A stretch of DNA of 64,000 nucleotides from Streptomyces sp. NBC_00523 (GCF_036346615.1 NZ_CP107836.1:4774001-4838000), one strand, 5' to 3'. Counted from the first letter of the stretch, positions 1-8,869 are shown. Notes: generated by a model not told the origin, from the sequence alone. Numbers and translations: made by a program.

Positions 1-1
1 C

Positions 2-2494
2 CTCGCCCTCGTCCGGTCCTTCATCAACTTCGTGCCGGCCAAGCGCATGAAGCGGATCGCGAAGCCGCACCAGTACTTCGCGGTTACCCGTGCCGCCGAC
101 GCCGTACGCCGTGCTGCCGCGACCGACGGCAAGGCCGGCGTGGTCTGGCACACCCAGGGCTCGGGCAAGTCCGAGGAGATGGTGCTGACCACCAACCTCG
201 TCATGCGCGACCCCGCCCTGCACAACCCCACCGTGGTGGTCGTCACCGACCGCACCGACCTCGACGATCAGCTCTTCGACACGTTCAAGGAGAGCGAGGT
301 CCTCCCGGAACAGCCCCACCAGTTCCTCAACCGCGCCGCACTCCGCGAAGAGCTCGCCGCCAAGCGCACCGGCGGCATCCTCTTCACCACCCTGCAGAAG
401 TTCGGCCGTACCAAGCAGGAGAAGGAGTCCGGGACCGACCACCCGCTCCTCTCCGAGCGGCGCAACATCGTCGTCGTGGTCGACGAGGCCCACCGCAGCC
501 ACTACGACCACCTCGACGGCTACGCCCGCCACCTGCGCGATGCCCTCCCGCACGCCACGCTGCTCGCCTTCACCGGCACGCCGATCTCCGAGGCCGACCG
601 CAACACCCGTGAGGTCTTCGGCGACTACATCGACACCTACGACCTCAAACGGGCCGCCGACGACGGCGCGACCGTGAAGGTCTACCACGAGAGCCGCGTC
701 GTCCAGCTTGTCCTCGACCGCGACGTCGACCCCACCGCCATCGACACCGAGGCCGACCGCATCACCGACGGCCTGGACGACACCGAGCGCACCCGCGTCG
801 AGCAGGCCGTCGCCACCATGAACGCCATGTACGGCGCCCCCGCCCGGATACGCGACCTGACCCAGGACCTGGTCGAACACTGGGAAACCCGCCGTGCGGC
901 CATGCTGCCCTTCGTCGCGGACGCCGATGACGCACCCGGCGGCGCCCCCGGCAAGGCGATGCTCGTCTGCGCCACCCGCGAGATCTGTGTCCGCGTCTAT
1001 GACGCCCTGCGCGAACTGCGCCCGGACTGGCACACGGACGACCCCACCACCGGCGCCATGAAGATCGTTTATTCCTCGGACTCCCGTAAGGACTCCAAGG
1101 AACTGCGCGCCCACGCCCTGCGCGACTCACAGCGCAAGGCCGTCATCAACCGCGCCAAGGACCCCGAGGACGAACTCCAGCTCCTCATCGTCAACAACAT
1201 GCTCCTGACCGGCTTCGACGCGCCGTCCATCCACACCATGTACCTGGACCGGCCGCTGCGCGGCGCCGGCCTGATGCAGGCCCTCGCCCGCGTCAACCGC
1301 CGCTTCCGCAAGAAGGAGGAGGGCCTCCTCGTCGGCTACGCCCCCCTCACCGAGAACCTCCAGAAGGCCATCGCCGAGTACTCCGCCGACGACCAGGCCG
1401 ACCGGACCCTCGGCCAGGACATCGACCGCGCCCTGGACGAACTCCGCAACGAGTACGACATCCTCGACCAGATGCTCCTCGGCTGGAACTGGCGCGAACG
1501 CCTCTCCCGCCCCGACCCGAAAGCCTTCGTCAAGGCGGCCTACACCACGGCCGAGTACCTCCGCAGCCCCGCCACCCCGGGCAACAACCCCGACCAGCTC
1601 GACGACCCGAACCAGACCCTCAGCCGCCGCTTCCGCGAACACGGCTACCGCCTGGAACGCTTCTTCGCCCTCGCCGGCTCCTCCGCCGACATCTCCTCCC
1701 GGTTCACCGACCAGCCGTACTGGAAGCGCGACATCCAGTTCCTCGTCGAGGTCCGTACGTACATGGCGAAGCTCGACGCCATGGATCGCGAGGCCCAGGG
1801 CCTGCCCGTCGCCCGCGATGTCGCCCTCTACCTCTCCCAGCTCACCTCCGCCGTCGTAGAGACCGGCGGCGTCACCGACCTCTTCTCCGAGGCCGGACTG
1901 GACAAGGCCGACCTCACCCACCTCAACGACGCCCTCGTCGGCCGCCTGCAGAACAGCGAAACCCCGCACCTGGCCGCCGAAGCCCTGCGCCGCCTCGTCG
2001 AGCAGAAGATGCGAGAGCAGACCCGGCACAACATCGTCCGCCAGACCGCGTTCTCGGAACGCCTCCAGGATCTGATGGCCCGCTACATGCGGCAGCAGCT
2101 CACCAGCGCCGAGATCATCGCCCAGCTGGTGGAACTGGCCAGGACAGTCGCCGAGGACGCCCGGCGTGGCGAGAAGTTCACCCCGCCGCTGGGTGATGAC
2201 GAACTCGCCTTCTACGACGCGGTCGCCGACCTTGGCAGCGCTCGCGACCTCATGGGCGACGAGATTCTCTCCGGTATCGCCCGGGATCTCGTCGTCCAGG
2301 TCCGCAAGAACCTCAAGAAGGACTGGATCGCCCGCGAACCGGTCCGGGCCAGGCTCCGCGCCACGATCAGGCGCCTCCTGGCTCGCCACGGCTACCCGCC
2401 GGAGCAGTCCAAGGAAGCGATCGACCTGGTGATCCGTCAGATGGAACACTTTGCCGACAAATGGTCCCAGGACGGCTCGGCCGCCGACGCATAG
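2..2494 (+). CDS. hsdR: Type I restriction enzyme R subunit, C-terminal part (5' end outside window)
   Basis: Motor and restriction subunit of a type I restriction-modification system; it translocates DNA using ATP and cuts unmodified DNA. The frame is open to the first base, so the GTG at 32 is internal and the N-terminal nuclease domain lies upstream. The visible 830 residues show SF2 helicase motifs in order: Walker A TQGSGKS (near 150), DEAH box VVDEAHRS (near 480), FTGTP (near 570) and QALARVNRRF (near 1280). A long helical C-terminus follows, of the kind that docks on the methylase. Codon use is typical high G+C. A terminator-like hairpin sits just after the stop, so this looks like the last gene of its own operon, and a further hsdM/hsdS pair may lie upstream of the window. 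Confidence 0.93.
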   Translation, partial: LALVRSFINFVPAKRMKRIAKPHQYFAVTRAADAVRRAAATDGKAGVVWHTQGSGKSEEMVLTTNLVMRDPALHNPTVVVVTDRTDLDDQLFDTFKESEVLPEQPHQFLNRAALREELAAKRTGGILFTTLQKFGRTKQEKESGTDHPLLSERRNIVVVVDEAHRSHYDHLDGYARHLRDALPHATLLAFTGTPISEADRNTREVFGDYIDTYDLKRAADDGATVKVYHESRVVQLVLDRDVDPTAIDTEADRITDGLDDTERTRVEQAVATMNAMYGAPARIRDLTQDLVEHWETRRAAMLPFVADADDAPGGAPGKAMLVCATREICVRVYDALRELRPDWHTDDPTTGAMKIVYSSDSRKDSKELRAHALRDSQRKAVINRAKDPEDELQLLIVNNMLLTGFDAPSIHTMYLDRPLRGAGLMQALARVNRRFRKKEEGLLVGYAPLTENLQKAIAEYSADDQADRTLGQDIDRALDELRNEYDILDQMLLGWNWRERLSRPDPKAFVKAAYTTAEYLRSPATPGNNPDQLDDPNQTLSRRFREHGYRLERFFALAGSSADISSRFTDQPYWKRDIQFLVEVRTYMAKLDAMDREAQGLPVARDVALYLSQLTSAVVETGGVTDLFSEAGLDKADLTHLNDALVGRLQNSETPHLAAEALRRLVEQKMREQTRHNIVRQTAFSERLQDLMARYMRQQLTSAEIIAQLVELARTVAEDARRGEKFTPPLGDDELAFYDAVADLGSARDLMGDEILSGIARDLVVQVRKNLKKDWIAREPVRARLRATIRRLLARHGYPPEQSKEAIDLVIRQMEHFADKWSQDGSAADA

Positions 2495-2515
2495 CCCTCG
2501 CTCATCTCGCTTCTG

Positions 2516-2543
2516 GCCCCGGCAAGCGTCTGTTTGCCGGGGC
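2516..2543 (+). terminator. Hairpin after hsdR
   Basis: A perfect 10-bp inverted repeat (gccccggcaa / ttgccggggc) with an 8-nt loop begins 21 nt after the hsdR stop. No U-run follows, as is usual in Streptomyces. It separates hsdR from the following membrane protein-hsdM-hsdS unit. Confidence 0.7.
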
Positions 2544-2719
2544 GGTCGTATGCCCGATCGGATGTCCTTCGCGGGGTCGGCAGGGGCTGCGCCCGACCGC
2601 CTAACGGCAAAAGCAAATTCCCGTGCTGCGAGACGTGAGGTGCGTCAGGCCACTACTTTCAAGTCCGCGGAACGAACCGCAGAACTGTTAACTGCTGGTG
2701 GAACCGAGGGAGTTGTGGC

Positions 2720-2905
2720 ATGTCGCAGCGAGCGCTGCTGTTGGTGGTGGTCGTCCTGGCGTCCGTGGTGGTGGGGCTCGTGGCCGGCATCCTCGATTTC
2801 GTTGGCGCGGGAGAGGTCGTCACGGCCATCCAGAACGGTGGTGCCGCCTGCGGAGCCACTGTTCTCATCGGGCTGGCGGTCGTCTCCTGGCTGAGGTCGT
2901 CGTGA
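2720..2905 (+). CDS. Small two-TM membrane protein upstream of hsdM-like gene
   Basis: A 61-residue protein of unknown function. Residues about 4-24 (ALLLVVVVLASVVVGLVAGI) form one hydrophobic segment and about 43-57 a second, with a short charged loop between. Its stop (TGA at 2903-2905) overlaps the GTG start of the methylase gene (2902), so the two are translationally coupled. A purine-rich gaggga precedes the start. The tight coupling suggests a role linked to the methylase/specificity pair, but nothing in the sequence says what it does. No recognised domain. It could be a dispensable hitchhiker. Confidence 0.7.
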   Translation: MSQRALLLVVVVLASVVVGLVAGILDFVGAGEVVTAIQNGGAACGATVLIGLAVVSWLRSS

Positions 2906-4308
2906 CCCAGGAGGAGTGGGCGAACGAAGAGGGGCGGCTGAAGTACCGGCGAGTGCTGCGGGCCGTCGAGAAGCTACGCAGCGTCGCCGATGCCGCGACG
3001 ACGTACCGGCTTGCCTTTCAAGTGGTCTACCTTTACTGCTGGTCCCGCCATGGATCACTGGCGGAGGTGGACCGGTTGTGGGGGCCGGGTTCGGAGTCAG
3101 CGGGGGCCAGGCTCGGCGCAGTGTGGCCGCGTACGCCCGTTGCTCGCGCCCACAGTCTTCCTGCGTATCGCGACGAAGGTGTGAGCCGTCCCTTCGAGCT
3201 CATCGACCCGGCCCTCCGTGAGCTGATCGCGGAGGTGCGACAGCTGGATCCGGACCCGAGGCTCCTTGACGTGCTCCTCGACACGTACTCGACACGCTAT
3301 GCGCGTGGCGATGACTACTTCACGTCAAACGACCTGGCGTACCTCTTCGCGGGGCTGGCCGCTCCCCGAGGAGGCGAGATTGTTCGGGACCCGGTGTGTG
3401 GCAGCGGGCGACTGCTGCGCGCCGCCGCACACCGGGCTCGGGCACAGGGGGGTGAAGTGCGCTTGTCCGGTGCGGATATCAACCGGACGGCGCGTTACGC
3501 CGCAGCCGTCAACCTCGCCCTGCACGGATTCCATGCCGACCTCGGCAAGGAAGGAGCTGACACCCTCAGGGCCGGCACTTCACCGATACCGGCCGACGTG
3601 ATCGTCGCCAACCCTCCCGTGAACCAGCGGGACTGGGGGCACGGTGAACTGAAGGACGACTGGCGGTGGACCCTGGGGGTGCCACGTCCAGGTAACGCGA
3701 ACTTCGCCTGGGTCCAGCACATCCTTGCCGATCTCACGCCACAAGGACGGGCCGTCGTTCTGCTGTCTTCCGGCGCGGCGCACAGCAGCAACAGCACCGA
3801 CGGACTGATCCGCCGTGGGCTGATGGAGAACGGTCTGGTCGTGGGAGTCGTGGCCTTGCCGACGTGGCTCTTTCCGCACGCCAGCGCGAGCACGGCGCTG
3901 TGGCTGCTGGCCAAAGGGGAGCGGCCGCACTCCGATCAGGTCTTGTTCGCGGATGCAGGGAAACTGCCAGCAGCGAAGGAGGGGCAGCGGCGCCACTTCG
4001 CAAAGGACTCGGTCGAACGCCTGCTGCAGATCTTCGGTGAATGGCAGGGACTTCGACGCCGCGAGGGCGAGGGGGGCCCTGAATCCGTCCCATGGTGCCG
4101 TGCGGCGAGGTACGAGGAAATCGCTGAGGCGGGCTTCGATCTGACTCCCGCACGCTACGTACGGAACGGGGGCACCGCGCAGTTGCATTCAAGTGACGGA
4201 GACCGGAACCGGAAGGCCGAGCTGTATGAGTGCATGGATCGTAGCGCCGCAGCCAGGAACCGAGTCCGTGATGCCCTGGAGAGCAGGCATGACTACAGAA
4301 TCGGATGA
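2902..4308 (+). CDS. hsdM: HsdM-like N6-adenine DNA methylase with degenerate motif IV
   Basis: A 468-residue N6-adenine methyltransferase-fold protein of the type I modification subunit family. The SAM-binding motif I DPVCGSG is intact at residues 163-169. The catalytic motif IV reads NPPV at 237-240 where active family members have NPPF or NPPY, although the flanking pattern (VNQRDWG, then GNANFAWVQHIL) is that of genuine HsdM. The GTG start at 2902 overlaps the stop of the preceding small gene; a longer frame upstream is shadow. Its 3' end overlaps the hsdS-like gene by 20 nt. Codon use is more relaxed, with more A/T third positions, than in hsdR, hinting at separate acquisition. Modification activity is uncertain because of the missing aromatic residue. 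Confidence 0.87.
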   Translation: MTQEEWANEEGRLKYRRVLRAVEKLRSVADAATTYRLAFQVVYLYCWSRHGSLAEVDRLWGPGSESAGARLGAVWPRTPVARAHSLPAYRDEGVSRPFELIDPALRELIAEVRQLDPDPRLLDVLLDTYSTRYARGDDYFTSNDLAYLFAGLAAPRGGEIVRDPVCGSGRLLRAAAHRARAQGGEVRLSGADINRTARYAAAVNLALHGFHADLGKEGADTLRAGTSPIPADVIVANPPVNQRDWGHGELKDDWRWTLGVPRPGNANFAWVQHILADLTPQGRAVVLLSSGAAHSSNSTDGLIRRGLMENGLVVGVVALPTWLFPHASASTALWLLAKGERPHSDQVLFADAGKLPAAKEGQRRHFAKDSVERLLQIFGEWQGLRRREGEGGPESVPWCRAARYEEIAEAGFDLTPARYVRNGGTAQLHSSDGDRNRKAELYECMDRSAAARNRVRDALESRHDYRIG

Positions 4309-5482
4309 TGTCCCCACTCCGTGGCCCGTCGTTGAGTTGCGTGAGTTCCCTGGAGTCGAGTACGCCGCCTACGGAATTGCGCGACAGCAGAAGGCATCCG
4401 GCGGAATCCCGATGATCCGCGCCACAGAGATCGTCGAGGGAGGTGTGTACGTCCAGGAGTTCACATTTGTGCCTCCCGATGTGGCCAGACGTCACCCACG
4501 CAGCACGCTGAGGTCTGGGGACCTCCTTGTCGTGCTCGTGGGGCGTGTGGGGGAGGCAGCAGTTGCAGGGGAGGAGCACGCAGGTTGGAATGTCGGCAGG
4601 TCGCTCGCGGTCGTCCGCTGGACACCAGAGGGCCGCGCCCAACAATGGGATCTGTGGCTTCGATGGTGGCTGAAGACCTCGCAGAGCCAGAGCTATCTCA
4701 CGCTGTCCTCGTCGAACGCCGAGCACATGACCTTGCCTCTGCAGGCCCTCAACCGACTTCCCGTGCCAGTGCCTCCAGCGCCGGTGCGGGAGAGGCTGTT
4801 TTCGCTGATCTCGCTTGCTGAGCGCAAGAACGCGTTGAACACCCGGATTGTGTCTTGCGCGACGGAACTAGCGGATGCGCATTTCATGGAGGCACTGCAG
4901 ACGTGCGGGCAAGGTCCCGCTACCGAGCGTGCAGTGGGCGAAGTGTGTCAGGTTACGGCTGGTGCGGCACAGTCTCTGCCGGACAGCGAGCAGTCAGGTA
5001 TGCCGTGGGTGTCTCCCCGCGAAGTACTGAACTGCAAGACAGTACATCTGGGTGCAGTGACTTCATGCACCGTGGCGCAAGCGGAGGTTGTATGCCCGTC
5101 CGGCAGCCTCTTGATCGCGCCCCGTCCCGGGGAGGTGCGGACCGTGCTCACTACTACCCCGGTAGTGCCAGGTCGGCGGACGCTCGCGATTTACACGGAG
5201 TCCGAGGTCGATCGGATGTGGTTGCTGCACTCGCTGCGTTACCGGAGGCGGGAGTTGACGGTCGTTACGCAGGGTGAGCAGGCCCGCGCGATGAGGCGCA
5301 AGGACTTTTCCCGTTACAAGATCCCCTGGCCGACCGATGCGGTGAGGCGGGACTTCGCCAGGCGTGCTGCTGCCCTGCACGACCTCGCCTACGCTTCCGC
5401 CAGGGAGCGCCACGTGATGGAGGAGCTGGTGGTGCACGAGCTGGAGAAGGGGGGCCTGGCGCGTCCCACTTCGGCCAGCTGA
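4289..5482 (+). CDS. hsdS: HsdS-like type I restriction-modification specificity subunit
   Basis: A 397-residue protein expected to recognise the bipartite DNA target and bridge methylase and restriction subunits. It has the usual two-half layout. A first target-recognition domain (about residues 10-165) is followed by a helical spacer beginning RERLFSLISLAERKNAL. The second target-recognition domain (about 215-355) is followed by a C-terminal helix with RDFARRAAALHDLAY. The start chosen is ATG 4289, with GGAG seven bases upstream (4278-4281); upstream in-frame codons at 4193 and 4271 lack this. It overlaps the hsdM-like gene by 20 nt. Third-position G+C is visibly lower than in most of the window, suggesting horizontal transfer. 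Confidence 0.85.
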   Translation: MTTESDDVPTPWPVVELREFPGVEYAAYGIARQQKASGGIPMIRATEIVEGGVYVQEFTFVPPDVARRHPRSTLRSGDLLVVLVGRVGEAAVAGEEHAGWNVGRSLAVVRWTPEGRAQQWDLWLRWWLKTSQSQSYLTLSSSNAEHMTLPLQALNRLPVPVPPAPVRERLFSLISLAERKNALNTRIVSCATELADAHFMEALQTCGQGPATERAVGEVCQVTAGAAQSLPDSEQSGMPWVSPREVLNCKTVHLGAVTSCTVAQAEVVCPSGSLLIAPRPGEVRTVLTTTPVVPGRRTLAIYTESEVDRMWLLHSLRYRRRELTVVTQGEQARAMRRKDFSRYKIPWPTDAVRRDFARRAAALHDLAYASARERHVMEELVVHELEKGGLARPTSAS

Positions 5483-5952
5483 ATGCCGAGCTGATCCACG
5501 TTGCCCCTCTCTGGAGCACGGAATCCAACGCTCTGAACGAACGGCGCAGTACCGCGCGCACCGTTTTTCCGCTAGCGGTCCGAGAGAGCCCTGACCTATA
5601 CGGGATCTGTGGACGCTCGCGCCGGCCCCGAGGTCTGGACGTGCATTCTGGGCGGCGGCCAGGCGTCGGAGCTGGCGGCTGGCGTCCAGGGAGACCGCGA
5701 GTGACTGCGAGCGCTGTGCTGCTCTGCGGGGTTCGGTGCGGTGGCACGAGCCTGATGCGGCGCTCGTAGAAGTTCCGCAGACTTTAGGCATGTGCGGACG
5801 CTTCCGGGTAGCGTTGGCGATCTTCGGTCTTCTTGTACTTTGTCGCGCATCCCGTGCTGGGATGGTGATGGGATGCGCCCGCATTTCCGCAGGTCACAGC
5901 CTTGTGGTGGAGTTCCGCTTCAATGTGTGACCGGTCGGTGGTCCCGTGTCGG
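5483..5952. other. 470-bp gap without a convincing gene
   Basis: Lies between the hsdS-like gene (+) and the SnoaL-like gene (-). Short frames exist on both strands, but none has a good ribosome binding site or recognisable protein. The minus strand around 5590-5880 reads like low-grade coding sequence broken by stops and could be a decayed gene; this cannot be settled by eye. No clear terminator hairpin was found. Confidence 0.4.
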
Positions 5953-6477
5953 TCAGGAGGGGCTTGTCCCTCCGGCGTGGGCGCCCGTGTCCCGCATCAG
6001 CGGGCTGTGGGCGCCCTCGTGGAAGTCTCCGGCCATGTCGAGCCAGCCGAGGCAGTAGCGGGACCGGATCTCCCGGCATGCGAGACGCCAGACGCCGTCC
6101 TCCTTCGCGTAGTCGTCGTAATAGCGCACCGCGGCCAGGACGCAGGTACCGTCGCGGCCGTGCTCGGCGTGAGCGCTGACGACGCCGGTGGCCCGTTCCG
6201 CGTCGATGATCGTGATTACGTGGGAGTGCCGGTAGTGGAACGTGAACTCGTTCTTCGGCAGTTGGGCCCGGTAGAAGGCGTCCAATCGGTCGCGTCCGAC
6301 CACCTCCCCGCCCTTGAACTTCAGGCGGCCGTTCCGCGTGAAGCAGGCGGTGATGCCGTGCCAGTCGCGGTCGTCCAGCAGATGGCCGTAGCGGTCGGCC
6401 AGGTCGGTGAGATCGGCGCGGGTCTCCAGGCGGTTCACTCGCTCGGTCAACGAAAGCGCATCGTCATGTTCGGCCAT
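5953..6477 (-). CDS. SnoaL-like / NTF2-fold protein
   Basis: A 174-residue protein matching the SnoaL-like (NTF2-fold, alpha+beta barrel) pattern. An N-terminal helix ends LADRYGHLLDDRDWHGI, followed by CFTRNGRLKF, the conserved GRDRLDAFYR, FHYRHSHVITI, AVRYYDDYAKEDGVWRLACREI and a short tail. Members are ring-modifying cyclases, isomerases, hydroxylase-like proteins or binding proteins, and the substrate cannot be read from sequence. It is the last gene of a possible minus-strand group TetR-ArsR-SnoaL, separated from the ArsR-type gene by 77 nt. Confidence 0.8.
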   Translation of the reverse strand: MAEHDDALSLTERVNRLETRADLTDLADRYGHLLDDRDWHGITACFTRNGRLKFKGGEVVGRDRLDAFYRAQLPKNEFTFHYRHSHVITIIDAERATGVVSAHAEHGRDGTCVLAAVRYYDDYAKEDGVWRLACREIRSRYCLGWLDMAGDFHEGAHSPLMRDTGAHAGGTSPS

Positions 6478-6554
6478 GCCGCAACGCTAGGACCGTATTG
6501 GTTAACCGCCGGTTGAAGTGTTCCTGGGCCGACGCGTGACTGTCCGCTCGGCGT

Positions 6555-7283
6555 TCATGCCTTGCCGCAGGCGTGCAACTGGAAGTTCTCGAGCAGTACT
6601 TCACGGCCGCGTTCGCTCACCGAGACGACGCGGCTGGTCTCGCTCGTGTGCAGCCAGCCCCGGCGGAAGAACTCGGACGCGAGGGTGGCTCCGAGATTCC
6701 CGCCGAGGTGGTGGTCCTGCTCGCTCCAGTCGGTGCAGGCGCGGGTCAGTGGGCGTCGCTGCCGGGCCAGTTCGCCGACGTCGATGTCCAGCCGGGCGAA
6801 GGCCCGTGCCCCGCGGGGGGTGACGTGCAGGACGGGCCCGCGGCATTCGAGGAAACGACCGTCCAGGAGCCCTCTCGTCAACGTTACGCCCGTCCTGCCG
6901 CCGATGTGGTCGTGACACATCCGCCCGCGTCGCAGCGCGGCGTTCTCGGACGCCTCGCGGTACGAGCGGGTGGGCGCGCGGGGCGCCACGAGCAGCAGCG
7001 CCTCGATGGCGTCGGCGACGGCCTGGCCGCTGAGCCGGTAGAAGCGCTGACGTCCGAGCGGCTGCACCGCCAGCAGACCGCCGGCCATCAGCTTGCGCAG
7101 ATGCGCACTCGCGAGTGGGGCCGAGACCTTCGCCCGCTCGGCCAGGGCCGAGGCCGCCATCGGGCCGCCGTCCAGCAGGGCCAGCAGAATCTTCGCGCGC
7201 GTGCGATCGCCGATCAGCGCGGCGACAGCAGCCAGGTCCGGTGAGCCGGTCACCTCGTGAAGGTACCGACCCGAGGGCCGCAT
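6555..7283 (-). CDS. ArsR-type winged-helix transcriptional regulator
   Basis: A 242-residue regulator. Residues about 15-95 form an ArsR-like winged helix: LAAVAALIGDRTRAKILLALLDGG, then ALAERAKVSAPLASAHLRKL as recognition helix and wing GLLAVQPLGRQRFYRL. The longer C-terminal part contains CHDH and a second winged-helix-like segment (RGWLHTSETSRVVSVSERG); Cys and His residues here might bind a metal, but no canonical ArsR metal site is evident. The start is set at ATG 7281-7283, 28 nt below the TetR stop; a longer in-frame extension into the TetR gene is shadow. It may be co-transcribed with the TetR gene upstream and the SnoaL-like gene downstream. Confidence 0.85.
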   Translation of the reverse strand: MRPSGRYLHEVTGSPDLAAVAALIGDRTRAKILLALLDGGPMAASALAERAKVSAPLASAHLRKLMAGGLLAVQPLGRQRFYRLSGQAVADAIEALLLVAPRAPTRSYREASENAALRRGRMCHDHIGGRTGVTLTRGLLDGRFLECRGPVLHVTPRGARAFARLDIDVGELARQRRPLTRACTDWSEQDHHLGGNLGATLASEFFRRGWLHTSETSRVVSVSERGREVLLENFQLHACGKA

Positions 7284-7311
7284 GAGCCACCCGTCGGTCT
7301 TCCGGGGCCCC

Positions 7312-7896
7312 TCAGCCCCGTCCCCCCGCCCCCCGCAAGAACGTCTCCACCACTCGCGCCGCCAGTGCGTCCGGGTCCGTGACCGGGTCGTTCGGGTTGC
7401 CGTGCAGCGTCTCGCCGAGCAGCGCGTAGTAGACGCGCTGGAGCCAGGGGAGGTCGGACGAGGGGGCGATGAGGTGGTCCTCACGGGCGCGTTCAAGGAC
7501 CGTGACGCAGTGGCGGGCCATGTCCTCGTGGAGCGCGGCCGCCTCCGTGCCGGGGGTGGCGGGGAGGCTCAGGGCGAAGGTCCAGGCGCCCTTGACCTCC
7601 AGGACGTTGGCCGTGATGCGGTGCAGGGCCACCAGGGGCGGGGCGGTGGTGGGGCGGCCGTCGTCCACCGCCTGGGCGAGCTGGCGGGCCGCCGACAGGG
7701 CCAGGGCGTCGATCAGTGCCTGGCGGTGCGCGAAGCGGCGGTGGATCGTCGTGCGGGACACGCCCGCCTCGGTCGCGATCTGTTCCATGGAGGCGCCCGG
7801 GTCCTTGGACAGCAGGCGTTCCGCCGCCTCCAGGATCAGGCGCACGCTGCGCTCCGCGTCCGCCCGCAGCGGCCGTGCCGTTGTCTCGCCGGCCAT
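7312..7896 (-). CDS. TetR-family transcriptional regulator
   Basis: A 194-residue TetR-type repressor. The N-terminal DNA-binding domain is clear: ILEAAERLLSKDPGASMEQIATEAGVS, then RTTIHRRFAHRQALIDAL. The rest is a helical ligand-binding domain whose effector cannot be predicted. The start at 7896 has GGAG a few bases upstream on the minus strand; a long upstream extension of the frame crosses the divergent promoter and is rejected. It is divergent from the short-chain dehydrogenase gene at 8054, its most likely target, across a 157-bp region holding two 13-bp direct repeats. Confidence 0.9.
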   Translation of the reverse strand: MAGETTARPLRADAERSVRLILEAAERLLSKDPGASMEQIATEAGVSRTTIHRRFAHRQALIDALALSAARQLAQAVDDGRPTTAPPLVALHRITANVLEVKGAWTFALSLPATPGTEAAALHEDMARHCVTVLERAREDHLIAPSSDLPWLQRVYYALLGETLHGNPNDPVTDPDALAARVVETFLRGAGGRG

Positions 7897-7972
7897 CGTC
7901 CACTCCTCGTCCACTCCGCCTGAACCCCTGAAACGTAACACCGGTGCGCCATCTTTTGAGTATGTGGAACAT

Positions 7973-8017
7973 TGCTGTTGCAGATAGGGAAGGAATAGGT
8001 ACTCTGCTGTTGCAGAT
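7973..8017. promoter_or_regulatory. Pair of 13-bp direct repeats in TetR/SDR divergent promoter
   Basis: The sequence tgctgttgcagat occurs at 7973-7985 and again at 8005-8017. The copies are exact, in the same orientation and 32 bp (about three helical turns) apart. They lie between the TetR start (7896) and the dehydrogenase start (8054), the expected place for TetR operators. Confidence 0.55.
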
Positions 8018-8053
8018 GTTCGGTCCGTTCGCGCCTCACTCAGGAGACCTCCC

Positions 8054-8869
8054 ATGCCTGCAACCGCCCTCGTCACCGGTGCCTCCTCCGGGCTCGGCGC
8101 GGAATTCGCCGCCCAGCTCGCCGCCCGTGGGCACGACCTCGTCCTGGTCGCGCGTTCCGAGGACCGGCTCACCGACCTCGCCGCGTGGCTGGAGGCCGAG
8201 CACGGTGTACGCGCCCACGTCCTCGTCCAGGACCTCGCCGAGCCCGGCGCCGCCCGCGCGGTCGCCGAACGGCTCGACGAGCGCGGGCTGAGCATCGGCA
8301 TGCTCGTCAACAACGCGGGGTTCGGGACCTGCGGGCGCTTCGAGGACATCGACGCGGGGCGCGACCACGACCAGTTGATGGTCAATGTCGTCGCGCTCGT
8401 CGGTCTCACCCACGCCCTGCTCCCCGGCATGCTGGAACGCGGCACCGGCGCCGTCGTCAACGTCGCCTCCACCGCGGCCTTCCAGCCCGCCCCGTACTTC
8501 GCGGTCTACAGCTCGGCCAAGGCGTTCGTGCTGAACTTCGGGCTGTCCCTGCGCCAGGAGTGCCGGGGGCGCGGCGTGCGCGTGCTCACCCTGTGCCCCG
8601 GGCCCGTCGACACCCCGTTCTTCGAGGCCATCGGGACCCGTGAGGCGGCCGTCAACGGGTCGATGAGCACGCCGGAGCCGGTCGTGCGCGCCGCGCTGGC
8701 CGCCCTCGACCGCGACCGCGCCTATGTCACCCCGGGGTTCGGCAACGCCCTGTCCGCGCACCTGCTGCCGCGCCGGCCGCGCACCCTGGTCGCCGCGATC
8801 GCCGAGCGCGTCACGCGTAAGGTCCTCGCCGCCGGGGACGGTGCGCGGGCCGCGTCGTACGCGGCGTGA
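8054..8869 (+). CDS. Short-chain dehydrogenase/reductase (SDR)
   Basis: A 271-residue NAD(P)-dependent oxidoreductase of the classical SDR type. The nucleotide-binding motif TGASSGLG is at residues 8-15, the NNAG motif lies in MLVNNAGFGTCG, the catalytic Ser is in NVASTAAFQ, and the YxxxK pair is in YSSAKAFVLNF. PGPVDTPFF follows as the usual substrate-side loop. An Arg in VLVARSEDRL after the second strand suggests NADPH. An AGGAG precedes the ATG. It is divergent from the TetR gene and probably controlled by it; the substrate is unknown. Confidence 0.92.
   Translation: MPATALVTGASSGLGAEFAAQLAARGHDLVLVARSEDRLTDLAAWLEAEHGVRAHVLVQDLAEPGAARAVAERLDERGLSIGMLVNNAGFGTCGRFEDIDAGRDHDQLMVNVVALVGLTHALLPGMLERGTGAVVNVASTAAFQPAPYFAVYSSAKAFVLNFGLSLRQECRGRGVRVLTLCPGPVDTPFFEAIGTREAAVNGSMSTPEPVVRAALAALDRDRAYVTPGFGNALSAHLLPRRPRTLVAAIAERVTRKVLAAGDGARAASYAA

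Noticed and set aside
1127..2449. 440-aa minus-strand frame inside hsdR
   Set aside because: Complement of a high-G+C coding region; Val/Gly/Glu-rich shadow with no family features.
5590..5880. Possible decayed gene on the minus strand after the hsdS-like gene
   Set aside because: Coding-like composition but frames are broken and no recognisable protein motif; not strong enough to call a pseudogene.
8054..8472. N-terminal extension of the TetR frame up to 8472
   Set aside because: It crosses the divergent promoter and the SDR gene; the start at 7896 has a good ribosome site and family length.
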